From contig JBLHMP010000019.1 of assembly GCA_047623555.1 (NCBI GenBank), positions 1 to 48,992 on the forward strand: a stretch of 48,992 nt of DNA, given 5' to 3'. Source of the stretch: NORP181 sp047623555 (GTDB taxonomy: Bacteria > Pseudomonadota > Alphaproteobacteria > Rhodobacterales > Rhodobacteraceae). The notes under the pieces were generated by a model that did no database searches, was not told the origin of the DNA, and saw only the letters and a program-made list of their open reading frames with translations. The number at the start of each line of letters is the position of its first letter. Positions within the stretch are counted from its first letter, which is position 1. Positions 38,153 through 45,888 of this stretch are shown here, in pieces. A program made the position numbers and the translations under genes.

Positions 38153-38197
38153 AGCGCTTCAAGATAGCGGTGAAACACAGCGGTGTCTTGAGGCGCT
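38153..38197 (-). other. Inverted repeat in the leuS leader
   Basis: AGCGCTTCAAGA (38153-38164) pairs with TCTTGAGGCGCT (38186-38197) with one G-T wobble. The loop holds two direct copies of AGCGGTG (38166-38172, 38179-38185). It lies about 40-85 nt before the leuS ATG on the minus strand. It may be a structured leader; there is no T-box (not expected in this group) and no T-run. Confidence 0.45.
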
Positions 38198-38300
38198 CGG
38201 AACGCTGTCAATGATCCGGGTGTTTCGACCCAATGCTGTCCCAAAAATAAATCGAAACGCTTTTGCCCGGCGTCGTGATAATGCGATTTGGCGGAACTTG

Positions 38301-38774
38301 CTAGAGTTTACCGTCGGCAATGCGCAACTGACGGGCGCGTGACAGAATGGCGTCTTCGACTGCGCGGCTGGTTCCTTCGCTTACCGGGCCATTCCGGGAA
38401 TTCAGCGACAGGCGAAGCGACCGTGCCTCAAGAGCGGGATCAACGATGTGGACCGTAGCGCGATAAGAGCGGCTGCCCCCCGGCGGTGTGCCATAGCCAG
38501 TCACGATGATGCCGGTAAACGGGTCGACCGATTCGATTGGAAGAAAGCGCAGAACATCCAAACTGGCGTGCCAGATGTATTTGTTTACATTTACCGTGAC
38601 CTCTGGATCGGGTCGGTTGAACACATCCCAGATGGTGCCGGTTTTAAGCGCTTCGTCACGAGGCTGTTCCTGGATCGCGGTTGGCGCCCCAGATACAGCG
38701 CTGGTTGTCGCGGTTTTCCCGCATGACAGCAGGCTCGTCAAAGCCGCGAGTAACAATATGGTCCGAATTATCAC
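38301..38774 (-). CDS. DUF3576 lipoprotein
   Basis: A 157-residue DUF3576 protein. The signal peptide has lipobox LLSC (C18). Family blocks: NKYIWHASLDVLRFLPI, DPFTGIIVTGYGTPPG, and RSLRLSLNSRNGPV. Function unknown, but it precedes leuS-lptE-holA and would be an outer-membrane lipoprotein, so an envelope role is likely. The frame is open to 38825; GTG 38774 is preferred because GAGG lies 7 nt ahead and it gives a proper signal peptide. A 187-nt gap separates it from leuS. Confidence 0.85.
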   Translation of the reverse strand: MIIRTILLLAALTSLLSCGKTATTSAVSGAPTAIQEQPRDEALKTGTIWDVFNRPDPEVTVNVNKYIWHASLDVLRFLPIESVDPFTGIIVTGYGTPPGGSRSYRATVHIVDPALEARSLRLSLNSRNGPVSEGTSRAVEDAILSRARQLRIADGKL

Positions 38775-38917
38775 TACTTTGCCTCTTTCATTGCGTCCTA
38801 AGTCCGAAAAGCATTCAATATACATGAAACCTACTTGTCCACCTGAGTAAGCCCGTCGGGCGATTGGTGCAAGACGGTCTGGGCCATGCTGGGCCTACAG
38901 ACTGTGGTAAAGTTACA

Positions 38918-39044
38918 CCATGAGGGTGGGCGATGAGGGCAATCACCTCATGGGGCTTGCGAAGAGGGGGGAGGAACAGGCAATAAGCCATCATGTTCAC
39001 ACCGGTTTTCTTGGTGTGGTCCAATTAAAATGAAAACCGAGGGA
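38918..39044 (+). promoter_or_regulatory. Structured 5' region of the porin gene
   Basis: Three inverted repeats: CCATGAGG (38918-38925) with CCTCATGG (38946-38953); CACACC (38998-39003) with GGTGTG (39013-39018); and CGGTTTTC (39003-39010) with GAAAACCG (39032-39039), the last ending at the porin Shine-Dalgarno GAGGGA (39039-39044). The second and third foldings compete. This looks like a leader that could control translation. Confidence 0.5.
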
Positions 39045-39050
39045 ATAAAC

Positions 39051-39989
39051 ATGAAAAAGATTCTTCTTTTGTCCACGATGATCGTCGGGACAGCAGGCAT
39101 GGCAGCAGCCGACCTGAGACTTTCCGGTGGCGCACGTTTTGGCGTTGTCTATACTGGTTCCAGCACTGGTGTCGATTCGACAACAGAGGTTCACAACCGT
39201 TTCACTGTGAACATCGACGGCACAGCCGAAGCTGACAACGGCCTGAGCTTCTTCGCTCGTGTTCGTGTTCGTGGTGGCAACACTGGTGACGGCGCGACAG
39301 GCGGTTCTTCCGTTTCCGCACCTCGCGTTGGTGTAACATATAGTGGCTTTACTGTCGCTGTTGGCAACATCAATGGCGCCTTGGAATCCACGCCAGGTTT
39401 GTATGACGGCGCAGTAGGCCTTACCGGTCTGGGCTGGAACAACCTTCCAACCAACGCAGCCGCTGGTGGCAAGTTCATGTGGGATTCGTTCTCATCCGGC
39501 GGCGGTGGTGCCAACGGTGTTGAAGCAATCTATTCCGGCGGCGCCTTCTCGGGTCACCTTTCGTTTAGCGGCAACAACACAAGCGGTACAACAGTTGAGC
39601 GTATTGCAGCCAACCTCGCGTACAGCTTTGGTGACTGGACAGCAGCCTTGGGTTACCAGGACGGCGAATCAGACGCTGAGGACTTTACCCTCCTAACAGT
39701 TGCCGGTAACTTCGGTGACTTTGGTGTTGGTGCAGCTTATTCCGACAACGATGGCGAAAATAGCGCCACTCGTATTAACGGTAGCTACTCCTTTGGTGGC
39801 GGCACAACGGTTACTGCGTTTGCAACTTTCACTGACGGCTCGGCAGTTCTGTCCACTGGTGCATCAATGAGCGACGCCTACGGCATCGGCTTTACCCACT
39901 CCTTGGGTGGCGCGGTTCTGGCCGGTGGTGTTGCAGTTGGCTTTGACGACGTAACAGTCGCCGACTTTGGTGTTCGCTTTAACTTCTAA
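39051..39989 (+). CDS. Outer-membrane porin
   Basis: A 312-residue beta-barrel porin. Residues 1-20 are a signal peptide (MAAA end) followed by DLRLSGGARFGVVY, the first strand. It is rich in Gly, Ser, Thr and Asp, with alternating strands, and ends in Phe (FGVRFNF), the BamA recognition signal. It belongs to the general-diffusion porin type common in Rhodobacterales. The frame is open upstream to 39030, but GAGGGA lies 8 nt before ATG 39051. Codon choice is strongly biased, fitting a highly expressed gene. A UUCG-loop terminator follows. Confidence 0.9.
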   Translation: MKKILLLSTMIVGTAGMAAADLRLSGGARFGVVYTGSSTGVDSTTEVHNRFTVNIDGTAEADNGLSFFARVRVRGGNTGDGATGGSSVSAPRVGVTYSGFTVAVGNINGALESTPGLYDGAVGLTGLGWNNLPTNAAAGGKFMWDSFSSGGGGANGVEAIYSGGAFSGHLSFSGNNTSGTTVERIAANLAYSFGDWTAALGYQDGESDAEDFTLLTVAGNFGDFGVGAAYSDNDGENSATRINGSYSFGGGTTVTAFATFTDGSAVLSTGASMSDAYGIGFTHSLGGAVLAGGVAVGFDDVTVADFGVRFNF

Positions 39990-40015
39990 GCTAACCCTTA
40001 CGACGACATGAATTT

Positions 40016-40046
40016 GGGCAGGCCTTCGGGTCTGCCCTTTTCTTTT
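40016..40046 (+). terminator. Porin terminator with TTCG tetraloop
   Basis: GGGCAGGCC (40016-40024) pairs with GGTCTGCCC (40029-40037), one G-T wobble, around loop TTCG closed by C-G, followed by TTTTCTTTTT (40038-40046 or so). A strong intrinsic terminator. Confidence 0.93.
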
Positions 40047-40092
40047 TCTGCATTCTGATGTTTTGCTGGCGCTACATTGATGCGAGGGCCAA

Positions 40093-40746
40093 ATGCCACT
40101 GAATGAAATAAACACCCGAATTGCTGCGGCTGAATCTGCTGCCGGACGCACCGCCGGATCGGTCTGCCTGATTGCCGTGTCCAAGGTACAACCAAACGAG
40201 CGGGTTAGGTCGGTGCTGGACCAGGGCCAGCGCGTGTTTGGCGAAAACCGCATACAGGAAGCGGCAGGCAAATGGCCGGATTTCCGCACGCAATATGAAG
40301 GCATTGATCTGCATCTGATCGGTCCGTTGCAAACCAACAAAGCACGCCAGGCGATGGATCTGTGCAACGCCATTCATTCGCTGGATCGCCCAAAGCTGGC
40401 CAATACGTTGGCGCGACTGGCGCAGGAACGCGGTGCATGTCCTGATCTGTTCATTCAGGTCAACACCGGGGAAGAGCCGCAAAAGGCCGGAATTTTACCC
40501 AGCGATGCGGATGGTTTTATTGTGGAATGTCAGGGCCTTGATCTGCCCGTGCGAGGGTTGATGTGCATCCCGCCAGCCGAGGAAGAGCCGTCATTGCATT
40601 TCGCATTGCTGGCCAAAATCGCGGCGCGCAATGGGTTGGATGGCTTGTCGATGGGCATGAGCAGCGATTTTGAATCGGCTATTGCGCTTGGTGCGACGCA
40701 TATTCGGGTGGGCTCTGCGATATTTGGCGAACGAGTCAGTTCCTAA
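40093..40746 (+). CDS. YggS-family PLP homeostasis protein
   Basis: A 217-residue PLP-binding TIM-barrel protein (YggS/PROSC). K31 in AVSKVQP forms the PLP aldimine; FGENRIQEAAGK, HLIGPLQTNKA, SMGMSSDFESAIALGATHIRVGSAIFG are conserved. No enzyme activity is known for the family; loss disturbs vitamin B6 and amino-acid pools. It follows the porin terminator and is read alone. A dispersed hairpin repeat begins 4 nt after its stop. Confidence 0.93.
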   Translation: MPLNEINTRIAAAESAAGRTAGSVCLIAVSKVQPNERVRSVLDQGQRVFGENRIQEAAGKWPDFRTQYEGIDLHLIGPLQTNKARQAMDLCNAIHSLDRPKLANTLARLAQERGACPDLFIQVNTGEEPQKAGILPSDADGFIVECQGLDLPVRGLMCIPPAEEEPSLHFALLAKIAARNGLDGLSMGMSSDFESAIALGATHIRVGSAIFGERVSS

Positions 40747-40749
40747 AAC

Positions 40750-40772
40750 GCGTGGGTTTTCACCCACCCTAC
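40750..40772 (-). repeat. Dispersed hairpin repeat, copy 2
   Basis: Reverse complement of the unit at 33322-33344, 23 of 23 bases identical. It begins GCGTGGGTTTTC on the plus strand and ends CACCCACCCTAC. It lies between the convergent YggS and L,D-transpeptidase genes, and overlaps the transpeptidase stop codon (40769-40771). Confidence 0.85.
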
Positions 40773-41263
40773 GCCACGATTAGGCGTGTGGATTCACCGA
40801 TCCGTTGCGCCAGCCACAACAGGTGATCGCGGCGCAGGGCTATGCAGCCTTCGGTTGGATAACCGGGCCTGCGCCATTGATGCATAAAGATAGCCGAGCC
40901 ACGGCCGGGTACTGAATTGGGCCTGTTCCAATCCGTCAAAACCACCAAATTGTAAAGCGGATCGGCGCGGCGCATTTGTTCATGGCTAGGGCCATAAGGG
41001 GCGCGGACTAGATGGTTGTAATCAACATCCGCCGGATCATCTGACCACAAATCGCCCGGAAGTATCGGCACAGCCCAACGCGTGGGCGGCGTCATTCGGT
41101 CAGGTCGATACATTATGCCGACGATGCGGTGAACGCCGGTTGGAGTGGCGCCGTCGCCTTCGCGTTTGGTATTTGTTATTCCGCCGCGACCGATAGAGCA
41201 GGGCAAAACCCGGCCACAAAACCGAAGACCCAAAGGCGTTAAAACCATGTCTTGTGGTGTCAA
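40769..41263 (-). CDS. L,D-transpeptidase family (YkuD-like) protein
   Basis: A 164-residue compact YkuD domain. H128 in AIFMHQW and C140 in PTEGCIALRR fit the HX..(S/T)xGC catalytic pattern, and GDGATPTGVHRI is a family block. No signal peptide is seen, which is unusual for an enzyme meant to act on peptidoglycan in the periplasm. The start TTG 41263 overlaps the ribA stop and gives the family N-terminus LTPLGLRF; ATG 41248 is a shorter option. The stop lies within the dispersed repeat. Confidence 0.85.
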   Translation of the reverse strand: MTPQDMVLTPLGLRFCGRVLPCSIGRGGITNTKREGDGATPTGVHRIVGIMYRPDRMTPPTRWAVPILPGDLWSDDPADVDYNHLVRAPYGPSHEQMRRADPLYNLVVLTDWNRPNSVPGRGSAIFMHQWRRPGYPTEGCIALRRDHLLWLAQRIGESTRLIVA

Positions 41264-42351
41264 AACAGGTGTCCAGATTTAGCGGCTTTGGTGGCGAGAT
41301 AGGCCTGATTATGGGCTGTCTTGCCAACCTTCAAAGGCACACGTTCGACAACGGAAATGCCAGATTTCTCCATCATCTCAATCTTGGCCGGATTGTTTGT
41401 CAGCAATCGAACCGCAGAAAATCTCAATGATTTCAATATGTCAGAGCCAAGGCGAAAATCTCTCTCGTCGTCCTCAAAGCCGAGCCGATGATTGGCCTGC
41501 ACTGTATCAAACCCCTGATCCTGCAGGCTATAGGCGCGCATTTTGTTGGCTAGTCCAATACCGCGCCCCTCTTGGTTGAGATACAGCAGAACCCCCGCCC
41601 CGGTATCGCCCATCTGCGCCAAAGCGGCGCGCAGTTGTGGCCCGCAATCGCATTTCAGGCTGCCCATCAGATCACCGGTGAAACAGGCGGAATGTAGCCG
41701 CGTCAGCACCGGTTTGTTACGATCCGGGCGGCCGATTTCGATGGCGTAATGCTCTTCTCCGCCGTCGTTGGGCCGGTACACATGCAACCGGCCGGTCTCG
41801 GAGACCTCCATCGGCAGTCGGGCGCTAATCACCTCGTGCAAGGGGCTGCGATCGGTCATTTTTGGCGCTGCACGGATATAGTCAATTGATGTCAGCATAT
41901 GGGTAACGGCAAAACCTGCGCCATCAGTCATTGGTAAAATCACCGCCGCAGGTAACAGCCGCGCGGACTTGGTTAACCACAGCGCCAAACGATGCAAATC
42001 GGCGGACCCGCCACGTTCTGCGGTCAACGGCCCTTTCATCGGCACCCGCAAATCATCAGCAGGGTCAGCGATGGACAACACCCAGTTCAAATCAGCACCG
42101 GATGGCAACAAAACCCGCGCCAGATCACCGTCATAGGCCCGCGCCTTGAGCGTTTCGGCACGGCGGGCAGTAATGGCAATCACCGCTTGCCCGGATATCG
42201 CACGCAAATCGCCAAGACGGTCAGAGGTTAATGTTTCAATAGCGATCGCCAGCACCGCCTTTGTCCCATCGGTTAGGACAACAGGCAGCCCCATACGCAA
42301 ATCCGCCCGCGCACGGGCCAAAAGTTCGGTAATATCAGGCACGAGGCTCAT
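41260..42351 (-). CDS. ribA: GTP cyclohydrolase II RibA with N-terminal extra domain
   Basis: First enzyme of riboflavin synthesis, opening GTP to the 2,5-diaminopyrimidine. The C-terminal half (about 175-363) has the zinc ligands C223, C234 and C236 (CFTGDLMGSLKCDCG), LYLNQEGRGIGLANKMRAY and NNPAKIEMM. The N-terminal half (about 1-170) looks like a degenerate 3,4-dihydroxybutanone-phosphate synthase-type domain that lacks a recognisable active site, as in other alphaproteobacterial RibA. ATG 42351 has GGA 8 nt ahead; the open frame extends to 42519 without support. Confidence 0.9.
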   Translation of the reverse strand: MSLVPDITELLARARADLRMGLPVVLTDGTKAVLAIAIETLTSDRLGDLRAISGQAVIAITARRAETLKARAYDGDLARVLLPSGADLNWVLSIADPADDLRVPMKGPLTAERGGSADLHRLALWLTKSARLLPAAVILPMTDGAGFAVTHMLTSIDYIRAAPKMTDRSPLHEVISARLPMEVSETGRLHVYRPNDGGEEHYAIEIGRPDRNKPVLTRLHSACFTGDLMGSLKCDCGPQLRAALAQMGDTGAGVLLYLNQEGRGIGLANKMRAYSLQDQGFDTVQANHRLGFEDDERDFRLGSDILKSLRFSAVRLLTNNPAKIEMMEKSGISVVERVPLKVGKTAHNQAYLATKAAKSGHLF

Positions 42352-42479
42352 GTAAGAAATCCAGTCAATTGATGTCTTGTACCTATGCGGTTTTGCAAGA
42401 ATGTGAAACATTTCCCCTGTGACAAACACGTCAGCGTGACACAACAATACAATTTCTTGTCTAATACCGTCGGCACCCA

Positions 42480-42501
42480 CATGTCTTGTGGGACAGACAT
42501 G
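42480..42501. promoter_or_regulatory. Inverted repeat just before the regulator gene
   Basis: CATGTCT (42480-42486) and AGACATG (42495-42501) flank 8 nt; the Shine-Dalgarno AGGAG (42502-42506) follows at once. It could be an operator or a leader hairpin that hides the ribosome-binding site. A similar CATGTC dyad lies after the gene (43273-43296). Confidence 0.45.
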
Positions 42502-42512
42502 AGGAGAACCAG

Positions 42513-43199
42513 ATGGCACAGGTCAAAAAGATACTGCTAGTCGATGATGACGACGATCTGCGCGATGCGCTAAGTGAACAGTTGGTGATGACCGAAGATT
42601 TCGATGTCTTTGAGGCCGCCGATGGTCAAAGCGCGATGGAGCGTGCCAAAGAGGCGCTGTATGACCTGATCATTCTGGACGTTGGATTGCCCGATACCGA
42701 TGGCCGCGAATTGTGTCGTCTGATGCGTAAACAGGGGGTAAAATCACCGATCCTGATGTTAACGGGCCATGACAGCGACTCAGATACCATTCTGGGGTTG
42801 GATGCGGGTGCCAATGATTATGTCACCAAGCCGTTCAAATTCCCGGTTCTTTTGGCGCGTATCCGTGCCCAGCTGCGCCAGCATGAACAGTCTGAGGATG
42901 CGGTTTTTACTCTTGGCCCATACACGTTCAAGCCGTCGATGAAGATGCTGATCACTGATGAAGATCGCAAAATTCGTCTGACCGAGAAAGAAACCAATAT
43001 CCTCAAATTCCTCTACCGCTCAAGCGATGGTGTGGTGGCCCGCGATGTGCTGCTGCACGAAGTCTGGGGGTATAATGCCGGGGTCACGACGCATACGCTG
43101 GAAACCCACATTTACCGGCTGCGGCAGAAAATCGAACCCGATCCGTCAAATGCCCGGTTGCTGGTGACTGAATCCGGTGGCTATCGGTTAGTGGCCTGA
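42513..43199 (+). CDS. OmpR-family response regulator, CenR-like
   Basis: A 228-residue two-component regulator. Receiver: acidic D11-D12, phosphoacceptor D56, T84, K106. The OmpR/PhoB winged helix covers about 130-225 (RKIRLTEKETNILKFLYR, VWGYNAGVTTHTLETHIYRLRQKIE). Closest by memory is CenR, the conserved envelope-stress regulator of alphaproteobacteria; no sensor kinase is adjacent. The frame is open to 42486 but AGGAG lies 6 nt before ATG 42513. Divergent from ribA. Confidence 0.88.
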   Translation: MAQVKKILLVDDDDDLRDALSEQLVMTEDFDVFEAADGQSAMERAKEALYDLIILDVGLPDTDGRELCRLMRKQGVKSPILMLTGHDSDSDTILGLDAGANDYVTKPFKFPVLLARIRAQLRQHEQSEDAVFTLGPYTFKPSMKMLITDEDRKIRLTEKETNILKFLYRSSDGVVARDVLLHEVWGYNAGVTTHTLETHIYRLRQKIEPDPSNARLLVTESGGYRLVA

Positions 43200-43267
43200 C
43201 GGTTTAGGCCAAACAAAAATGATGCAGGTCAAAGAAATATCCAAGGCACGAATTTAAGGTTATCCCA

Positions 43268-43342
43268 TCCCGTGCATGTCCGGGTTCTGACATGCATCCT
43301 CCCTGTTGGACTTGGCCGGGCCTTTGTGCCCGGTCCTTTTTT
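43268..43342 (+). ncRNA. Candidate small RNA with anti-Shine-Dalgarno linker
   Basis: Hairpin 1 is TGCATGTC (43273-43280), 8-nt loop, GACATGCA (43289-43296), perfect. The linker TCCTCCCTGTTGGACTT (43297-43313) contains TCCTCCC, complementary to a strong Shine-Dalgarno. Hairpin 2 (43314-43335) is an intrinsic terminator with six T (43337-43342). This architecture resembles alphaproteobacterial CUCCUCCC-type regulatory RNAs. Alternatively it is simply the 3' end of the regulator mRNA. No promoter was confidently found. Confidence 0.35.
43314..43342 (+). terminator. Intrinsic terminator after the CenR-like gene
   Basis: GGCCGGGC (43314-43321) pairs with GCCCGGTC (43328-43335), one G-T wobble, 6-nt loop, then TTTTTT (43337-43342). 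Confidence 0.85.
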
Positions 43343-43432
43343 GCGCGTGATCCGGGTGCAAGTGGCATGGCGTCCCGGCATTTGCCGCGCTAGGATGCGC
43401 GTAACCCTGATACAAATCGCGAGACTTGCCCC

Positions 43433-44218
43433 ATGTCCTTTACCCTTGCCACCTGGAACATTAACTCGGTTCGCCTGCGTGAGCCGCTTGTTTGCAAGTT
43501 GCTGAAAGAACAAGGCCCGGATGTTTTGTGCCTGCAGGAATGCAAGAGCCCGGTGGACAAGATCCCAACCGAAGCCTTTGCTGAACTGGGCTATACGTTC
43601 GTTGCGCGGGGGCAAAAGGGTTTTAACGGCGTTGCAATCCTGTCGCGTTTGCCAATCGAAGATGTCGGATCACAGGATTTCGCCGATCTGGGGCATGCCC
43701 GTCATGTGGCCGGGCGGTTGGAAAATGGTGTGACCATTCACAACTTTTATGTGCCCGCAGGCGGTGATGTGCCCGACCGCGAAAAGAACGAAAAGTTCGG
43801 CCAAAAGCTCGATTATCTGACGGATATGCGCGATTGGTTCCGTGCCGAGAAGCCGGAAAAGGCCATTTTGGTGGGGGATCTGAACATCGCACCGCGCGAA
43901 GATGATGTTTGGAGCCATAAGAAGTTGTTAAAGGTTGTCAGTCATACCCCGATTGAAATTGAGCACCTGGCAGACACCATGGAGGCCGGTGATTGGGTTG
44001 ACGTGACCCGCGCCGATATCCCTGAGGGGCCGTTGTACAGCTGGTGGTCCTATCGGGCGCGTGAATGGTCGACAGCAGACAAAGGTCGGCGGTTGGATCA
44101 TGTTTGGGCGACGTCAGACATTGCCAAGGCTGGCCATTCCAGCCGGGTCTATCGCGATGCGCGCGGCTGGGAGAAGCCCAGCGACCACGCGCCAGTATTT
44201 GCAACATTTGATCTTTGA
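43433..44218 (+). CDS. xthA: Exodeoxyribonuclease III (AP endonuclease)
   Basis: A 261-residue Mg2+-dependent nuclease for base-excision repair, cutting at abasic sites and trimming 3' ends. E36 in LQECKSP, the GDLNIAP block and the C-terminal catalytic D251-H252 in SDHAPV are in place. Length and N-terminal ATWNINSVRLR are typical. It follows the regulator terminator by 90 nt and probably has its own promoter. No RecJ/ung gene is close. Confidence 0.95.
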   Translation: MSFTLATWNINSVRLREPLVCKLLKEQGPDVLCLQECKSPVDKIPTEAFAELGYTFVARGQKGFNGVAILSRLPIEDVGSQDFADLGHARHVAGRLENGVTIHNFYVPAGGDVPDREKNEKFGQKLDYLTDMRDWFRAEKPEKAILVGDLNIAPREDDVWSHKKLLKVVSHTPIEIEHLADTMEAGDWVDVTRADIPEGPLYSWWSYRAREWSTADKGRRLDHVWATSDIAKAGHSSRVYRDARGWEKPSDHAPVFATFDL

Positions 44219-44304
44219 CCAAACCATAGGAATTTCGCGGCGGCCCTTGGATTTCGCCGCAACTGACTGCATATAGAAGCCAACCCCGAATAGGAGAATT
44301 TGGC

Positions 44305-45225
44305 ATGATCGGACTATCAAGTGGAACCACCGCAGCCCCTGCAACCGACCTGATTAAAGACACATCTGAGGCCACATTCATGGCCGACGTGATCGAAGCC
44401 TCGGCCGATGCGCCAGTCATCGTTGATTTTTGGGCGCCTTGGTGCGGTCCGTGCAAAACGCTTGGCCCGATGCTCGAAGATGCGGTGACGGCGGCCAAGG
44501 GCGCGGTCAAGATGGTCAAACTGAATGTGGACGAGGCACAGGGTATCGCCGGGCAGTTGCAAATTCAGTCACTTCCGACGGTTTTTGCCTTTTACAAAGG
44601 CCAGCCCATCGACGGGTTTCAGGGCGCACAGCCTGCGTCCGAGATCAAAGCCTTTGTTGAGCGTGTGATTGAGAAATCAGGTGGCGAATCGGCTGCTGCT
44701 GGTCTGGCCGAGGCGGTAGAAGCCGCAGAATCGATGCTGGACGAGGGCGCTGTCGAGGATGCGGCGCAGACTTTTGCCGCCATTCTGGAGCAGGAACCGG
44801 ATAACGTTGCCGCCTATGGTGGACTTGTTCGCGCCCATATTGCGATGGACGACCTGGATCAGGCCGAGGCTATTTTGAACGGTGCACCTGCCGAACTATC
44901 GACAATGCCCGAACTTGAGGCGGCCCAAGCACAGCTTGATCTGGCCCGTCAGGCCGCCGATGCGGGCCCGGTTGTCGAATTGACAACAGCCGTTGAGGCC
45001 GAGCCGGATAACTATCAGGCGCGGTTTGATCTGGCGCTTGCGCTGCACGCCAATGCACAGGTCGAAGAGGCTATTGCCCAGCTGCTGGAATTGTTCCGCC
45101 GCGATCGTGACTGGAACGAAGGTGCCGCCAGAACCCAAATGTTCACGATATTTGAGGCGCTAAAATCAAATGATCCCATAGTGTTGAACGGTCGACGCAA
45201 GCTTAGCTCGTTGATCTTTGCCTGA
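44305..45225 (+). CDS. Thioredoxin with TPR repeats (YbbN/CnoX-like)
   Basis: A 306-residue protein: thioredoxin domain (about 15-125) with active site WCGPC (C47, C50) and the SLPTVFAF cis-Pro loop, followed by Ala/Glu-rich tetratricopeptide repeats (about 130-290). This matches the YbbN/CnoX type, a chaperone-redoxin; the E. coli protein lacks the CGPC pair that is retained here, so redox activity is likely. GGAG lies 8 nt before ATG. A possible promoter is TTGGAT (44247-44252), 17 nt, CATATA (44270-44275). Confidence 0.92.
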   Translation: MIGLSSGTTAAPATDLIKDTSEATFMADVIEASADAPVIVDFWAPWCGPCKTLGPMLEDAVTAAKGAVKMVKLNVDEAQGIAGQLQIQSLPTVFAFYKGQPIDGFQGAQPASEIKAFVERVIEKSGGESAAAGLAEAVEAAESMLDEGAVEDAAQTFAAILEQEPDNVAAYGGLVRAHIAMDDLDQAEAILNGAPAELSTMPELEAAQAQLDLARQAADAGPVVELTTAVEAEPDNYQARFDLALALHANAQVEEAIAQLLELFRRDRDWNEGAARTQMFTIFEALKSNDPIVLNGRRKLSSLIFA

Positions 45226-45252
45226 TCGTGTTTTGCGGCTAAACTAGGGCCG

Positions 45253-45888
45253 ATGTTCAAGTTCGCTGATTTACCGGAAACGATCTCGCTGTTTCCTTTG
45301 CCCGGGGCGCTTTTGTTGCCCAGGTTGCGCCTGCCGTTGCACATATTTGAACCGCGTTACCTGCAATTGATCGAGGACGCGCTTAAAACTTCGCATCGGC
45401 TGATCGGGATGATTCAGCCTGATCGGGCGAGACCGGACGCGCTGCAGCGTGTCGGCTGTGCAGGCAGGATCGTGCAGTTTTCTGAAACAGATGACGGGCG
45501 GGTGATGATCGTGTTGGCCGGGGTGTCGCGGTTTCGGATCGTTGACGAAAAAGATGGGTTTTGCCCGTATCGCCGTTGTGATGTCGATTGGTCCGGGTTT
45601 GTGCCGGATTTGAACAAGACATCTGGTGAGGGTGATTTTGACCGCGCGACATTTCTGGTTTTACTTGAGCGGTATTTTTTGGCGCGTCAATTGTCGGCAG
45701 ACTGGGAAATGATGAAGGATACCGAGGATGAACTGTTGGTTAATTCACTGTCGATGATGTTGGATTTTCGGCCTGAGGACAAACAGGCGCTACTCGAGTC
45801 GTCAACGCTTGCGATTCGAGGCAACACATTGATGACATTGATAGAGTTTTCCCTACGCGGTGGATCAGACGAGGAGGCAATGCAATGA
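45253..45888 (+). CDS. LON substrate-binding-domain (Lon N-terminal-like) protein
   Basis: A 211-residue stand-alone LON domain protein (PF02190 type). ISLFPLPGALLLPRLRLPLHIFEPRY is the diagnostic opening and GVSRFRI follows. No protease or ATPase domain is attached. Function is unknown; it may help recognise damaged proteins. It overlaps Trm112 as ATGA and follows the CnoX-like gene by 27 nt, so the three likely form an operon. Confidence 0.88.
   Translation: MFKFADLPETISLFPLPGALLLPRLRLPLHIFEPRYLQLIEDALKTSHRLIGMIQPDRARPDALQRVGCAGRIVQFSETDDGRVMIVLAGVSRFRIVDEKDGFCPYRRCDVDWSGFVPDLNKTSGEGDFDRATFLVLLERYFLARQLSADWEMMKDTEDELLVNSLSMMLDFRPEDKQALLESSTLAIRGNTLMTLIEFSLRGGSDEEAMQ

Noticed and set aside
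38119..38300. Open frame without ATG just upstream of leuS, ending near CVPAFSITGP
   Set aside because: Fewer than 62 codons, no ATG or supported alternative start, rare codons (TTA, CGA) and no recognised family; probably chance.
38114..38300. T-box riboswitch ahead of leuS
   Set aside because: T-boxes are not expected in this group, and neither the T-box sequence nor an antiterminator/terminator pair is visible.
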